A program made the translations under genes and the position numbers. Positions 7,633 to 16,259 of a stretch of DNA of 64,000 bases are shown piece after piece. This DNA comes from Pseudomonadota bacterium. GTDB lineage: Bacteria > Pseudomonadota > Alphaproteobacteria > Micropepsales > Micropepsaceae. The stretch is taken from NCBI GenBank assembly GCA_016201105.1, contig JACQDN010000057.1, positions 1 through 64,000 on the forward strand, in the 5' to 3' direction. The stretch's first letter is position 1, and each line of letters starts with the position of its first letter. Under the pieces are notes generated by a model that saw only the letters and a list, made by a program, of their open reading frames with translations, was not told where the DNA came from and did not search any database.

Positions 7633-8958
7633 TCAATGATCTGCAAGTTTGTTCCGAAAGGGCGGATTGGATCTGCTCGTGGCGAGGGTGAGCGGAAAAC
7701 TCGGCACCTCTTCCAATCCCGTATAGTGCCCCATGCCGAGAAAGGCGCCGGTGCCGAAGCGCACGCCATACTGGCTGGCGATGTCCAGGAGTTCGTCGGT
7801 ATCGAGCCGATCGAGGAATGTGAAGAGCTTTTGGCCAGCGATTTGGCGTGCGAGTCTTTCGACGACTTTTGCGGCACTTTCCAGATCGATGCCTGGGGTC
7901 AGCGCGCCGCCCACTCCGATGGCGCCCAAGCGGATATTGATCTGCGGGATGGCCGGGAGTGGCACGAATTCCGCTGTGAAGCGCACGTTTGGCGTCTTCA
8001 GCATGGCGACAAGCTCGGCGATACGCGCCAGTGGCACGCCTGAGGGAACTTGCTCAATCTTGAGCAGGATGGGAGACGACGACGGCGGTTTGATTTTTTG
8101 AAGCGCGGTGACGTATCGAATACGCGACTGAAAGCTGGATAATGTCTCGTAGCTTACGCCAACGCCGACGGCGCAAACTTTTTCGACGTCGCAGATACGC
8201 TCCGCATAAGCCGCCGCGGCGCCGAGCAGGGCGATTTCAATCTCACCGATCTGCTTTTCGCTCGCCGAATCGAGCGCACGTCGACCGCTGACCGTCACCT
8301 GGTTTGCCTTCCAGCGGAACGGGGCGAGGAACAGTGAGTTGCTTTCGCCCTTGTGCAGTTCCCAGACGGGAAAGAAGCCGAGTTTCAATCCCAGCGGCGA
8401 CACCAGCGCGTGGGCCTTTTCGATTTGTTTGAGCAAAGAAAGAGCCGGCTTGGGCACTTGGCCGGCGATGGCGATCACGGGTTCGATCGAGCCCGATTGC
8501 ACGCTTTGGGTCACGACTGTTTCCGTGCCGTGCTGCTCGATTATCTTGTCGATCATGTCGATTGCGTTTGCGTGCTCAACAAAAGCGGATTCTGCAATCG
8601 CCGCGACGATGCTGCGCACTGAGATTTCGTCGACTTGGTTTCCGAAGAGCAATTGACAGACTTCCCTGGCGACCGAAACGCACGCCAGATTAGTGGCCTC
8701 CAACGACAAATCGTGGAATGTCACCGCATAGGAAAGCTCGTTGAGCTTAAGAAAGTGATCCGACGGGCCCTGCACGCGCGCGATAGCAGTCTCGAAAAGC
8801 TTGTGTACCAGCCCAGAGAGACGATCCCACTTCGATCCCAGCTTTTCTTTCAACGGTGCAAGGCCGAGGACGTGAATCTTGGCGGCCGGAATCTTGGGAC
8901 GTGCCGTCGCCTGCCGGCTATCGGTAGCAAGCTCAAGGAGGTCCGAATCGTCTGTCAT
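7633..8958 (-). CDS. Degenerate EAL-domain protein (predicted non-catalytic)
   Basis: A protein of about 441 residues; the frame can be extended to a TTG at 9030. The C-terminal half aligns by eye with EAL phosphodiesterase domains. LGFFPVWELHKGESNSLFLA matches the position of the LxYQPIxxLxTGxxxGxEAL strand, ILLKIEQ matches the LxLEITE strand, and DTDELLDIASQYGVRFGTGA matches the final ETxEQLxxLxxLGCDYxQGY region. The EAL glutamate and the acidic residues of the second strand are missing, so cyclic-di-GMP hydrolysis is not expected. Binding or protein interaction is possible. The N-terminal half is helical and unrecognised. The gene is divergent from the MHYT histidine kinase at 9199. Confidence 0.6.
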   Translation of the reverse strand: MTDDSDLLELATDSRQATARPKIPAAKIHVLGLAPLKEKLGSKWDRLSGLVHKLFETAIARVQGPSDHFLKLNELSYAVTFHDLSLEATNLACVSVAREVCQLLFGNQVDEISVRSIVAAIAESAFVEHANAIDMIDKIIEQHGTETVVTQSVQSGSIEPVIAIAGQVPKPALSLLKQIEKAHALVSPLGLKLGFFPVWELHKGESNSLFLAPFRWKANQVTVSGRRALDSASEKQIGEIEIALLGAAAAYAERICDVEKVCAVGVGVSYETLSSFQSRIRYVTALQKIKPPSSSPILLKIEQVPSGVPLARIAELVAMLKTPNVRFTAEFVPLPAIPQINIRLGAIGVGGALTPGIDLESAAKVVERLARQIAGQKLFTFLDRLDTDELLDIASQYGVRFGTGAFLGMGHYTGLEEVPSFPLTLATSRSNPPFRNKLADH

Positions 8959-9198
8959 TCCCAGCTGGCCCCAGCCCGTTTCGCGTGCGCATCCTGTTGA
9001 CGGCACATGCAGAATTCGAATTTCCGACAATAGGGTCCGGACGATAACTACAGGTTAACTCAAACTTGCATTTTTCGAGCGGGTTTCCGTTCCGCGCGGC
9101 TTTCCCGCGCCTCCGGTTAGTGCCCCTGGTCCAAAACGTCCTTAGGAGTGCATTTGAATTGACGAGGAGTTAACCCGAGCCTCTGTAGATTTACCCCC

Positions 9199-12048
9199 AT
9201 GTTGCGGGTCCTCAGCTGCATCACCGAACAGCACGATCTGAAGCTGGTCGCGCTGGCGGGCCTTTTGTGTTTCTTCGCCTGCGCCACGGCGATGAGCATG
9301 ATCGGCCGCGCGCGGGTCGCGGAGGGTCGAACCAAACTGTTGTGGCTCGGCGCGGCCGGCGTCGTCGCTGGATGCGGAATCTGGGCGACCCATTTCGTCG
9401 CGATGCTGGCCTACGACGTGGGCTTGGCCATTGAATACAACGCCGAGCTCACGCTGCTTTCCGCCGCAATCGCCATTGTCATGAGCGCCTTTGGATATTG
9501 GATCGCGCTCAGCCGCCTCGGTCCGTTGGTGGGTGGAGCAGTGGCGGGCGCCGCGATCGGCGCGATGCACTATGTCGGCATGGCGGCCGTGCGTTTGCCG
9601 GCCGATGCGATGTGGAATTTCGAATATGTGGCGGCTTCCGTTATCGTCGGCATCGGTCTGATGGCGGTGGCGATGCGCATCGTCATTCGCAGCACGTCAT
9701 CGCGCGGCATGCTTGGCGGCGCCGGACTCTTCACCATCGCCATTGTCACCATGCATTTCACCGCGATGGCCGCCGTCGTCTATCGGCCCAATCCCACGAT
9801 TGCGGTGTCCAACGCGTTGCTTAATCCGGGCGCGATGGCGATTGCGATCGCCGCTGTTGCATTCCTGATTGTCGCGCTCGGACTGGTAGGATCGTTGGTC
9901 GACAACCATCTGGAACGCCTGGCGACGGGTGAAGCCGAGCGCCTGCGCCGTTACATCGACGAACTTGAAATGACAAAGCTGCAGCTCATGGCTGCCAAGG
10001 AACAGGCGGATGCCGGCAGCCGGGCGAAATCCGATTTCCTCGCCAATATGAGCCACGAGATCAGAACGCCCATGAACGGCGTTCTGGGTATGACAGGGCT
10101 GTTGTTGGATTCTCCGCTCAACGAGGAACAGCGCAAATGCGCCGAAGTCGTGCGCGAATCGGGCGAAGTGCTGCTGGCCATCGTCAACGATATTCTGGAC
10201 ATCTCCAAACTCGAATCCGGCAAGTTCGAGCTTGAGCACATCGATTTCGACCTGGTGAACACCGTCGAAAGCGCGATCTCGCTGATGGACGCGAAGGCGC
10301 GGGAAAAAGGCATCGATCTGGGCGTGTTCGTCGATCTGGCCGCTCGCGGCGTCTATCGCGGCGATCCCACGCGTCTTCGCCAAGTCATTCTCAATCTCAT
10401 CGGCAATGCGATCAAATTTACCGACAAAGGCGGCGTTGCGGTGCAAGTGGTCGTGCAACGCATCGAAGATCACGTGACCGGCATCTCGCATTTGCGTTTC
10501 GAAGTGAAGGACTCGGGCGTCGGTATCCCCGAAAAAGTCTGCGCGCGGCTGTTCCAGAAATTCAGCCAGGCCGACACGTCCGTCACCCGCCGTTACGGTG
10601 GCACCGGCCTCGGACTTGCCATCTGCAAACAGCTCGTCGAGTTGATGGGCGGCCAGATCGGGGTCACCAGCCGGGTCGGCGAAGGTTCCACTTTCTGGTT
10701 CGAGCTTTCGCTTGAGCGCTCGAGTGCGCGGGTGCCCGACATGCATACGCTGCCGGGCCATCTGAAGGATCTGAAGGTTCTCATCGTCGACGACGTCGCG
10801 ATCAATCTGGAAATCCTGGGACGCCAGCTTGATGCCTATGGCGTCAAGGTCACCGGCGTGGGCGACGGCTTCGAGGGCTTCGCCGAACTCGAACGCGCCT
10901 GGCACAAGGGCAAGCCCTACGACATCGTCTTTCTCGACCAGATGATGCCTGGCATGTCGGGCGAAGAACTTGCCGCCCGCATCCGGGCCCATTCTTCGCT
11001 CAGCGAAACGAAACTGGTTTTGGTGTCCTCGGCGGGCATACAAGGCGTCAAGAAATCCGCGCTGACACTTCTCGACGCGAAGGTGGACAAGCCGGTGCGC
11101 CAGCACGAGTTGCTGGACTGTCTCATCAGGGTCTACAGCGCCTCCGCCGAGGAAAAAGCTCCGCTTCATCAGGCCGCCAAACACACGGCGAAACAGAAGG
11201 CGGCAGCCCGTCCTTTGCGGATCCTTCTGGCGGAGGACAACAAGATCAATCAGAAGTTCGCCGTCGCCCTTCTGCAAAAGGCCGGTCATGCGGTTGAAGT
11301 GGTGGAAAACGGCCATCAGGCCGTCGATGCCGTCAAACGCAACAGGTATGACGTGGTGCTCATGGATGTGCAGATGCCGGAGCTCGATGGCGTCGGCGCC
11401 ACGGCCGAAATTCGCGCGCTGGTAAAACCGAAATGCGACATCCCCATCATCGCGATGACGGCGAATGCCATGGTGGGCGCCGAAAAGGAATATCTCGACG
11501 CCGGAATGAACGACTATGTGTCGAAGCCGGTCCAGGCGGAAATCCTGTTCGCGAAACTTTCCGAGGTGGCGAAAGAAATCGAGGACAAGCTACCAAAACC
11601 GGTTTCACTGCTCGAGACGCCGGACAATGTTCCCCCGTTAGCAGGCGCCAATCCCGATATCGGCACCTTGACGGCGTTGGATCGCGAGAAGCTGGCAACG
11701 CTGCAGGACGCTTTGCCGGTGGCGGCCGTGCGCGATCTCTTGCGGCTTTATCTGCTCGACACCGATAGCCACATCGCACGCATCCGCGAGCAGAACGCCA
11801 ATGGCGATCTCAACGGCATCGCGCGCAACGCGCACGAGATCATCAGCACGGCGGGAAATATCGGCGCGATGCAGGTCTGCGCCCTGGCGCAGAAACTGAA
11901 CAAAGCCTGCCACGACGACGACGCCGAAACCGTCAATCGCCTCGTAGAAGAGCTGATGGCGGCGAGCGTTGCGACGTCCGATGCAGTCCACGCCTGGCTC
12001 GAAGACACCGCACCCGATCGCGTGTTGCGCGCGAGCGCTGGCACTTAA
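9199..12048 (+). CDS. MHYT-domain hybrid sensor histidine kinase with two receivers and HPt
   Basis: A 949-residue phosphorelay protein. Residues about 10-235 form a seven-helix MHYT sensor with the repeated [16 protein letters not shown] and VTMHFTAM motifs thought to bind a metal and sense a diatomic gas. A HisKA domain follows with H near 288 ([11 protein letters not shown]), then an HATPase_c domain (about 395-510, DSGVGIP and [19 protein letters not shown]). Receiver 1 follows (FLDQMMPG, Asp near 580), then receiver 2 ([11 protein letters not shown], Asp near 723). A C-terminal HPt-like helix has its histidine near 878 in [13 protein letters not shown], a departure from the usual AHxLKG. 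No DNA-binding output is present, so phosphate probably passes to a separate regulator. The gene is divergent from the degenerate EAL gene. Confidence 0.93.
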   Translation: MLRVLSCITEQHDLKLVALAGLLCFFACATAMSMIGRARVAEGRTKLLWLGAAGVVAGCGIWATHFVAMLAYDVGLAIEYNAELTLLSAAIAIVMSAFGYWIALSRLGPLVGGAVAGAAIGAMHYVGMAAVRLPADAMWNFEYVAASVIVGIGLMAVAMRIVIRSTSSRGMLGGAGLFTIAIVTMHFTAMAAVVYRPNPTIAVSNALLNPGAMAIAIAAVAFLIVALGLVGSLVDNHLERLATGEAERLRRYIDELEMTKLQLMAAKEQADAGSRAKSDFLANMSHEIRTPMNGVLGMTGLLLDSPLNEEQRKCAEVVRESGEVLLAIVNDILDISKLESGKFELEHIDFDLVNTVESAISLMDAKAREKGIDLGVFVDLAARGVYRGDPTRLRQVILNLIGNAIKFTDKGGVAVQVVVQRIEDHVTGISHLRFEVKDSGVGIPEKVCARLFQKFSQADTSVTRRYGGTGLGLAICKQLVELMGGQIGVTSRVGEGSTFWFELSLERSSARVPDMHTLPGHLKDLKVLIVDDVAINLEILGRQLDAYGVKVTGVGDGFEGFAELERAWHKGKPYDIVFLDQMMPGMSGEELAARIRAHSSLSETKLVLVSSAGIQGVKKSALTLLDAKVDKPVRQHELLDCLIRVYSASAEEKAPLHQAAKHTAKQKAAARPLRILLAEDNKINQKFAVALLQKAGHAVEVVENGHQAVDAVKRNRYDVVLMDVQMPELDGVGATAEIRALVKPKCDIPIIAMTANAMVGAEKEYLDAGMNDYVSKPVQAEILFAKLSEVAKEIEDKLPKPVSLLETPDNVPPLAGANPDIGTLTALDREKLATLQDALPVAAVRDLLRLYLLDTDSHIARIREQNANGDLNGIARNAHEIISTAGNIGAMQVCALAQKLNKACHDDDAETVNRLVEELMAASVATSDAVHAWLEDTAPDRVLRASAGT

Positions 12049-12054
12049 CGCGCG

Positions 12055-12081
12055 CTAAGGCGCGCTGAGATATTCCACCAA
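12055..12081 (-). pseudogene. Displaced 3' end of the M28 peptidase gene
   Basis: On the minus strand this reads in frame as LVEYLSAP followed by TAG. The intact M28 gene at 14725-15645 ends LVEYLNTP followed by TGA. The shared core TA(T/C)TCCACCAAGG lies at 12071-12083 and again at 14741-14753. The interpretation is that the original end of the M28 gene was separated from it by the restriction-modification cassette, which brought or duplicated a replacement end. Confidence 0.5.
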
Positions 12082-12083
12082 GG
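12071..12083 (+). repeat. Direct repeat at the distal border of the R-M cassette
   Basis: TATTCCACCAAGG matches TACTCCACCAAGG at 14741-14753 in 12 of 13 bases and in the same orientation. The two copies enclose about 2.7 kb containing only the methyltransferase and the nuclease genes. It may be a target-site duplication or a pair of attachment-like sites, but no recombinase is encoded between the copies. Confidence 0.5.
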
Positions 12084-12179
12084 GGCCCCTAGGCCGAATT
12101 GAGCGCGGTGTGATCGTCACTGGTTATAGCGGGAGTGACAGGCTTGGCGGATTTCGCGGGTGCATTGCGGGCGCTGTCA

Positions 12180-13451
12180 TCACACTGTCGCCGCGGTACG
12201 GCTTGTGGCTCGACGCCCCTTGCCAGTTCCGGGATGCTCATCATCGTCCCCGACAAGTGAGCGATACTTATGGGGTAGTGGGTGAATCGCCTCAAGCTTG
12301 GGTGAATCGACACGCCGAGGTGGGATCAAAGTTAGAGGCTTTCCCATCGCGCACTTCCCAACTAGCTGAACGCTGATCTCCCGTGCGAGCAGCTCCCCTA
12401 GGGCTGACGGTACAGCATTTCCGATCAGCTTTTGAATCTCACTTCTGCGGCAGTCGTAAATGATGCCATCGGGAAAAGTTTGCAAGCGCCCAAGCTCTGG
12501 AGGCGAAAGCTTGCGATTGCGCCAATGAAACGGCCCGGTCGCCGGACCAGGTTGTGCTTGAATCGTCCATGACGGTAGGCGTTTTGAAAGCTTCAATAGA
12601 AAACTCCAGTAGCGCCGCCTCCAGCCGAATATTGGCTCACCGCCACCACGCTCTGTATGCCAAAGATAGTTTTGACCTTCGGGAATCGTTGGCAAGAGAT
12701 CCGCCCACTTTCCGCTCATGAGGAGTTCATCGTCTTGTGGTTCGGGATCAAGATCTCCTAGAGCGTCCCATGCCGTTCGATAGGGCTCGCCGATCTTTTG
12801 AGACACAAGGCGTTCGTGCGGGAAGTGTGTAGGGTCTGGATATCGAAAGTTCACTCCATCTCGGGAGCCAATCACAAATATGCGCTCGCGAAGTTGAGGA
12901 ACCCCATACTCGGCCGCGTTGAGTGAACGAACACTAAGAGCGTACTCAGTTCCAGTACTAGCATTGATAGCTGCAACGCCGCGTTGAATCGCTTCAATAC
13001 CCTCGCTCTTGCCTCGGTAAGCGAGTCCCGCAACGTTCTCCAGCAAGAACGCTTTTGGCAGTGTGTCGCGCAGAACGCGAAGATAGTGAGTCAGCGTGTC
13101 GGCTCGCGGATCATCAAGACGCTTTGCATCGCCTGTCGCCCAATATCCCGATTTGGAAAACGGCTGACATGGAGGGCCACCGATGAGGACGTCGGTTTCG
13201 CCCGGCCGCAGATTACCGGCATCCAAAATCTGCTTTGAGTCGATGCTGCCGAGGTCTGCTTCGATAACAGGCCATGATCGATTTAAGCGAAGCGTTCGAC
13301 AGGCTACCGGATCCATGTCGAGCGCGACTCTCGTATCGAAGCCTGCTGTCTCAAAACCAAAATCTAGCCCGCCCACGCCGGTGAACAGCGAGATTACCTT
13401 TAGCCCCAAGCTATCCTCCCCATTTCGCAGTTCCTTGGCCGTCAAGAACAT
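12180..13451 (-). CDS. DNA (cytosine-5)-methyltransferase of a type II R-M system
   Basis: A 423-residue m5C methyltransferase. Motif I is FTGVGGLDFGFETAGF at about residue 23. Motif IV is GGPPCQPFSKSG with catalytic C95. Motif VI is LLENVAGL, motif VIII QLRERIFVIG and motif X LIGNAVPSALGELLAREI. The recognition domain lies between motifs VIII and IX, and its target sequence cannot be read. The last 50 or so residues after motif X are polar and unlike the family. The ATG at 13451 overlaps the end of the upstream nuclease gene by 10 bases, so the two are translationally coupled. The region looks clearly less GC-rich than its neighbours, suggesting transfer. Confidence 0.93.
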   Translation of the reverse strand: MFLTAKELRNGEDSLGLKVISLFTGVGGLDFGFETAGFDTRVALDMDPVACRTLRLNRSWPVIEADLGSIDSKQILDAGNLRPGETDVLIGGPPCQPFSKSGYWATGDAKRLDDPRADTLTHYLRVLRDTLPKAFLLENVAGLAYRGKSEGIEAIQRGVAAINASTGTEYALSVRSLNAAEYGVPQLRERIFVIGSRDGVNFRYPDPTHFPHERLVSQKIGEPYRTAWDALGDLDPEPQDDELLMSGKWADLLPTIPEGQNYLWHTERGGGEPIFGWRRRYWSFLLKLSKRLPSWTIQAQPGPATGPFHWRNRKLSPPELGRLQTFPDGIIYDCRRSEIQKLIGNAVPSALGELLAREISVQLVGKCAMGKPLTLIPPRRVDSPKLEAIHPLPHKYRSLVGDDDEHPGTGKGRRATSRTAATV

Positions 13452-14653
13452 TTAGTGAACACTATCTCGGGGCGCTCTGTAAAGACTGGTTCTGATACCC
13501 CGATACTATTGGTGATTCGCCCCTGACAGGTCTTGTGTGGAGGTAGTTCGGCTGTAAGTGCAAAGCGAAATTCCCATTTCTCGGTGATTGGATGCAGGCA
13601 GGCAGCCAACACAGGAAAATCGCCAGCCTTGTAGTAGCGCGAGCAGGCGTTGCCTTTTGCAGCCCTCGTGCGCTGAAAATCGACCTTTGGACGGCCATCG
13701 GCATAGGTCTCTCGAAGGGTGTTTTTGCATTCGACGAGAATTGGTGGCCCTCCCTTCCAACGAAGCGAGATGTCGGGACGGCCGTCACCCTCTAAGCGTT
13801 TGCAGTCTGTAATACCCGGAATTTTCGCAAGTACTTCGGCAAGATGTCTCTCGGCTACCCATCCACGTACCGCCATCTTGAGACGACTCGCGCCGTCAAT
13901 TAGATCAAGCAACGCTCTCGACTCGATACCGAGTTCATCAAGCAGCGGATGTGAGTCTCCAAGTCTCGGCAAACGCTTTGGGAGCTTGCTTAGCTTGTCT
14001 GCCACAAGATGACGCTCGCCTGGGTCAAGGCCGCTCGCAGCGCGCTCGAGCAAAATGAGATCAAGAATTCGATCCTGCCGGCCACCTACCAGGGTTTCGG
14101 TTCTCAAATCTTCATTCAGCTTTGCCGATGGTCGACTCTTTGTCTTGGGCGCGTGACGCTCGCGCTCCCAGGCCGTCCAACCCGCCGAAACTATCTGATC
14201 GACATGATTGGCTTTGAACTCTATAGAGCGAGACATCGGTGCAGGTGCGTTCATCAGCGGATCGGCAGCTACAAAGACACTGCGTTTTGTATCGATTCCA
14301 AGAAATATCGTCGTGATCAACGAGCGGGGATCAACAGCGACCTCAAGCACTCCTTTGAGATTACCGCCGTACTTGATTTGAAATCTGTGTTCGTCTCTGG
14401 GTCGGTTCTTTGTGGGTTTGGAGTTGGCAAAGAACGCGTAGGCCAGGAGACCGTGACGATTTCCGTCGGGCGTCTCAAACACAACGTAGAACGGCGCTCG
14501 ATTCGGTTCGCTTGCAAAAACAATGGAGCAGCTTCGCATTCTGAGTGCATCAAGAATAAAACGCAGCAGCGGCTCTTTGCCCGAGCGGTTCACAAAATAA
14601 GTCTGCCAAGTCAGGGCGCTGTACAAAACGGCTGAAGACTCCGAGGGAATCAC
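13442..14653 (-). CDS. Probable type II restriction endonuclease, PD-(D/E)XK fold
   Basis: A 403-residue protein with no family I can name. A nuclease core is visible near the C-terminus: D294 in GRPDISL, followed by E308 and K310 in ILVECKN, giving the PD...ExK pattern. Before it is a helix with a conserved-looking glutamate (WVAERHLAEVLAKI). Its position directly before, and overlapping, a cytosine methyltransferase gene makes it the cognate nuclease. The first codon is GTG at 14653, which lies inside a perfect inverted repeat (14649-14661). No separate controller (C) protein gene is present. Confidence 0.75.
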   Translation of the reverse strand: MIPSESSAVLYSALTWQTYFVNRSGKEPLLRFILDALRMRSCSIVFASEPNRAPFYVVFETPDGNRHGLLAYAFFANSKPTKNRPRDEHRFQIKYGGNLKGVLEVAVDPRSLITTIFLGIDTKRSVFVAADPLMNAPAPMSRSIEFKANHVDQIVSAGWTAWERERHAPKTKSRPSAKLNEDLRTETLVGGRQDRILDLILLERAASGLDPGERHLVADKLSKLPKRLPRLGDSHPLLDELGIESRALLDLIDGASRLKMAVRGWVAERHLAEVLAKIPGITDCKRLEGDGRPDISLRWKGGPPILVECKNTLRETYADGRPKVDFQRTRAAKGNACSRYYKAGDFPVLAACLHPITEKWEFRFALTAELPPHKTCQGRITNSIGVSEPVFTERPEIVFTKCS

Positions 14654-14661
14654 AGTGTGAT
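14649..14661. promoter_or_regulatory. Inverted repeat ATCACA-G-TGTGAT over the nuclease start
   Basis: A perfect 6-base inverted repeat with one central base spans the proposed GTG start of the nuclease gene. A second, looser ATCAC lies about 30 bases upstream (GGTATCACC on the plus strand). It could be an operator limiting nuclease expression or chance symmetry. No C-protein gene is present to bind it, so self-control by the methyltransferase would be the simplest model. Confidence 0.3.
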
Positions 14662-14724
14662 ATTATTTCAGATTTCGCTGCTGTGGTATCACCCCCGTGT
14701 TGATCTGATTGAGCCGTGCCTTTC

Positions 14725-15645
14725 TCAAGGCGTATTCAAATACTCCACCAAGGTCCGCCCCACGCCGGAGAGCGTCTCGGCGGAACATTTGTCGAGCGTG
14801 TCTTTGGTTGTGTTGAACCATGGTTCGTATTCGAACCCGATCACCAGAAAGCTCGGAATAGCGGATTGGTTGAGCGCCATTTGGTCGTCGCCGATAGCCA
14901 TTCGCGTCTGTTTGCTGGTGAAAATGGCGGGCGCCCGGCGCGCGCCGATCTTCCAGAATTTCGCCACTTCGTCCGGTGCGTATGCGAGCGACATCGGTTC
15001 CTGCTTCAGCTTCAACTTTCTGTAGCAGACCATGTCGAAGACGACGGCGCGCTTGGGCCGATTGCCCGGATAGATCTCGGACAAATGTTGCGCAAAGTAG
15101 GGTGAGCCCAATGCAAACCAACGGGCATCGCCCGCGCCCAGCGCGTTCTGACCTTCTTCGCCGTCAAAGAAAACAAAATCGACGCCGATGTCGGGAGACG
15201 TCGATCCCGCCATGACCCGCAACGTCTCCAAAAGAAGCGCCACGCCGGAGGCCGAATTGTTCGCGCCCGGCATCTTGGCGAAGGGCGTTTTCGGATCGCG
15301 ATAGGCGCGCACGATGCTGTCGTAATGGGTGGCGACGATGGTTCGCTCGGCAGCCGCAGGGTTGAGCCGCACCACGATATTCGTCAGTGGCAGCGTCTCG
15401 CCGCTGTCGTTGGCAAAGCTCCAGCTCTGCTTGCGAATCTCCAGTTTGGGCAATCCGGCCGCCACGTCCTCGATGTAGCGCACGGTTTCTGCGTGACCCG
15501 GTTTGCCCGGTGAGCGGGGCGTGAATTCCAGCAGGCGCGCGATATCGCCCATCGCACGCTCACCGTTCCAGGCAAGCGCTTCGCCGCGCACCCCAGTGAA
15601 AGCGAGGCAGGCGCCGGCGAGAACCAAAGCAAAGAGGCGCTTCAT
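14725..15645 (-). CDS. M28 / glutaminyl-cyclase-like protein lacking zinc ligands
   Basis: A 306-residue secreted protein (signal peptide MKRLFALVLAGACLAFT) with the M28 fold and closest resemblance to glutaminyl-peptide cyclotransferases: SPGKPGH, TNIVVRLNP, ATHYDS (H107) and FFDGEE (E163/E164). The zinc-ligand aspartate of GA(D/T)D is N130 here (GANNSASG), and the C-terminal DDH ligand is Q255 (GDDQMALN). Two metal ligands are thus changed and the protein is probably catalytically impaired. The start at 15645 overlaps the upstream gene by four bases (ATGA). The open frame to 15855 is rejected because it overlaps that gene and lacks a signal peptide. Its 3' end borders the R-M cassette. Confidence 0.85.
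   Translation of the reverse strand: MKRLFALVLAGACLAFTGVRGEALAWNGERAMGDIARLLEFTPRSPGKPGHAETVRYIEDVAAGLPKLEIRKQSWSFANDSGETLPLTNIVVRLNPAAAERTIVATHYDSIVRAYRDPKTPFAKMPGANNSASGVALLLETLRVMAGSTSPDIGVDFVFFDGEEGQNALGAGDARWFALGSPYFAQHLSEIYPGNRPKRAVVFDMVCYRKLKLKQEPMSLAYAPDEVAKFWKIGARRAPAIFTSKQTRMAIGDDQMALNQSAIPSFLVIGFEYEPWFNTTKDTLDKCSAETLSGVGRTLVEYLNTP
14741..14753 (+). repeat. Direct repeat at the proximal border of the R-M cassette
   Basis: TACTCCACCAAGG lies within the last codons of the M28 gene and pairs with the copy at 12071-12083. Both copies sit at the same place relative to a reading frame encoding LVEYL..P and a stop codon, which is hard to explain by chance. Confidence 0.5.
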
Positions 15646-16259
15646 GGCCGTTGTCGCGAGACCGCAAACAGGCTGAGCGCGCAAACGATCAGCACGCCGC
15701 AAAAGACATAGGTGATTGCTCGCGATCCGATCCAGGGAATCAAGGTGAAGGTGGTGAAGAGCGTGCCGAACACGTTGCCGATGGTCGAAATGCCGTAGAT
15801 CAGACCCGATGTGCGCCCGGTTTGCTCGGTCGAGCGGATCAACAGCCGCACGCAAACCGGCGACAGCATTCCAAGGAGCGAGACGGGCACCAGGATGAGG
15901 GCCGCCGCGGCGGCCAATATCGCATAGGGTCCGTCACCCATGGAGTTGAGGATGCTCATCATCAATCCATCGGCCGTGGCCGGAACGACGGCAAGATAGA
16001 GCGCGGCAATACCCGTCGCGACTGCGATAACGAGGGCGGACGGATAGCGGTCCACGATGTTGCCGCCCGCGAAATATCCGATTGTCAGCGCCACCAGCAC
16101 CATCGAGATCAATCCCGCCCAGGTGCCGATGCCGCCGCCGAAATAGGGATATAGATAGCGGCTGCCAAGCATCTCGAAGCCCATCAGCACGGCGCCGATC
16201 AAAAACGCGCTGATATAGATGACGGCGCGCGTCAGGCTTCCGATCACTGCCCGGTCCAT
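15642..16259 (-). CDS. Membrane domain of a split spermidine-synthase-like system
   Basis: A 205-residue integral membrane protein with about six helices. It matches the membrane half of the fused MFS/spermidine-synthase-like proteins: SAFLIGAVLMGFEMLGSRYL, then PYFGGGIGTWAGLIS, and later LLGMLSPVCVRLLI and GLIYGISTIGNVFGTLFTTF. In many bacteria this domain is fused to the synthase-like domain, whereas here the synthase-like part is a separate upstream gene overlapping by 16 bases. The stop overlaps the M28-like gene start. The function of the family is not established. Confidence 0.85.
   Translation of the reverse strand: MDRAVIGSLTRAVIYISAFLIGAVLMGFEMLGSRYLYPYFGGGIGTWAGLISMVLVALTIGYFAGGNIVDRYPSALVIAVATGIAALYLAVVPATADGLMMSILNSMGDGPYAILAAAAALILVPVSLLGMLSPVCVRLLIRSTEQTGRTSGLIYGISTIGNVFGTLFTTFTLIPWIGSRAITYVFCGVLIVCALSLFAVSRQRP

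Noticed and set aside
9697-11316. A 539-codon minus-strand frame inside the MHYT kinase gene
   Set aside because: It is antisense to the conserved HisKA, HATPase and receiver motifs and has no domain of its own.
12089-12313. A 74-codon minus-strand frame overlapping the methyltransferase 3' end
   Set aside because: No motif, no ribosome-binding site, and it overlaps the methyltransferase frame. It lies beside the displaced M28 end but does not continue that gene.
15646-15855. N-terminal extension of the M28-like gene
   Set aside because: It overlaps the upstream membrane-protein gene in another frame, and the internal start at 15645 begins a clear signal peptide.
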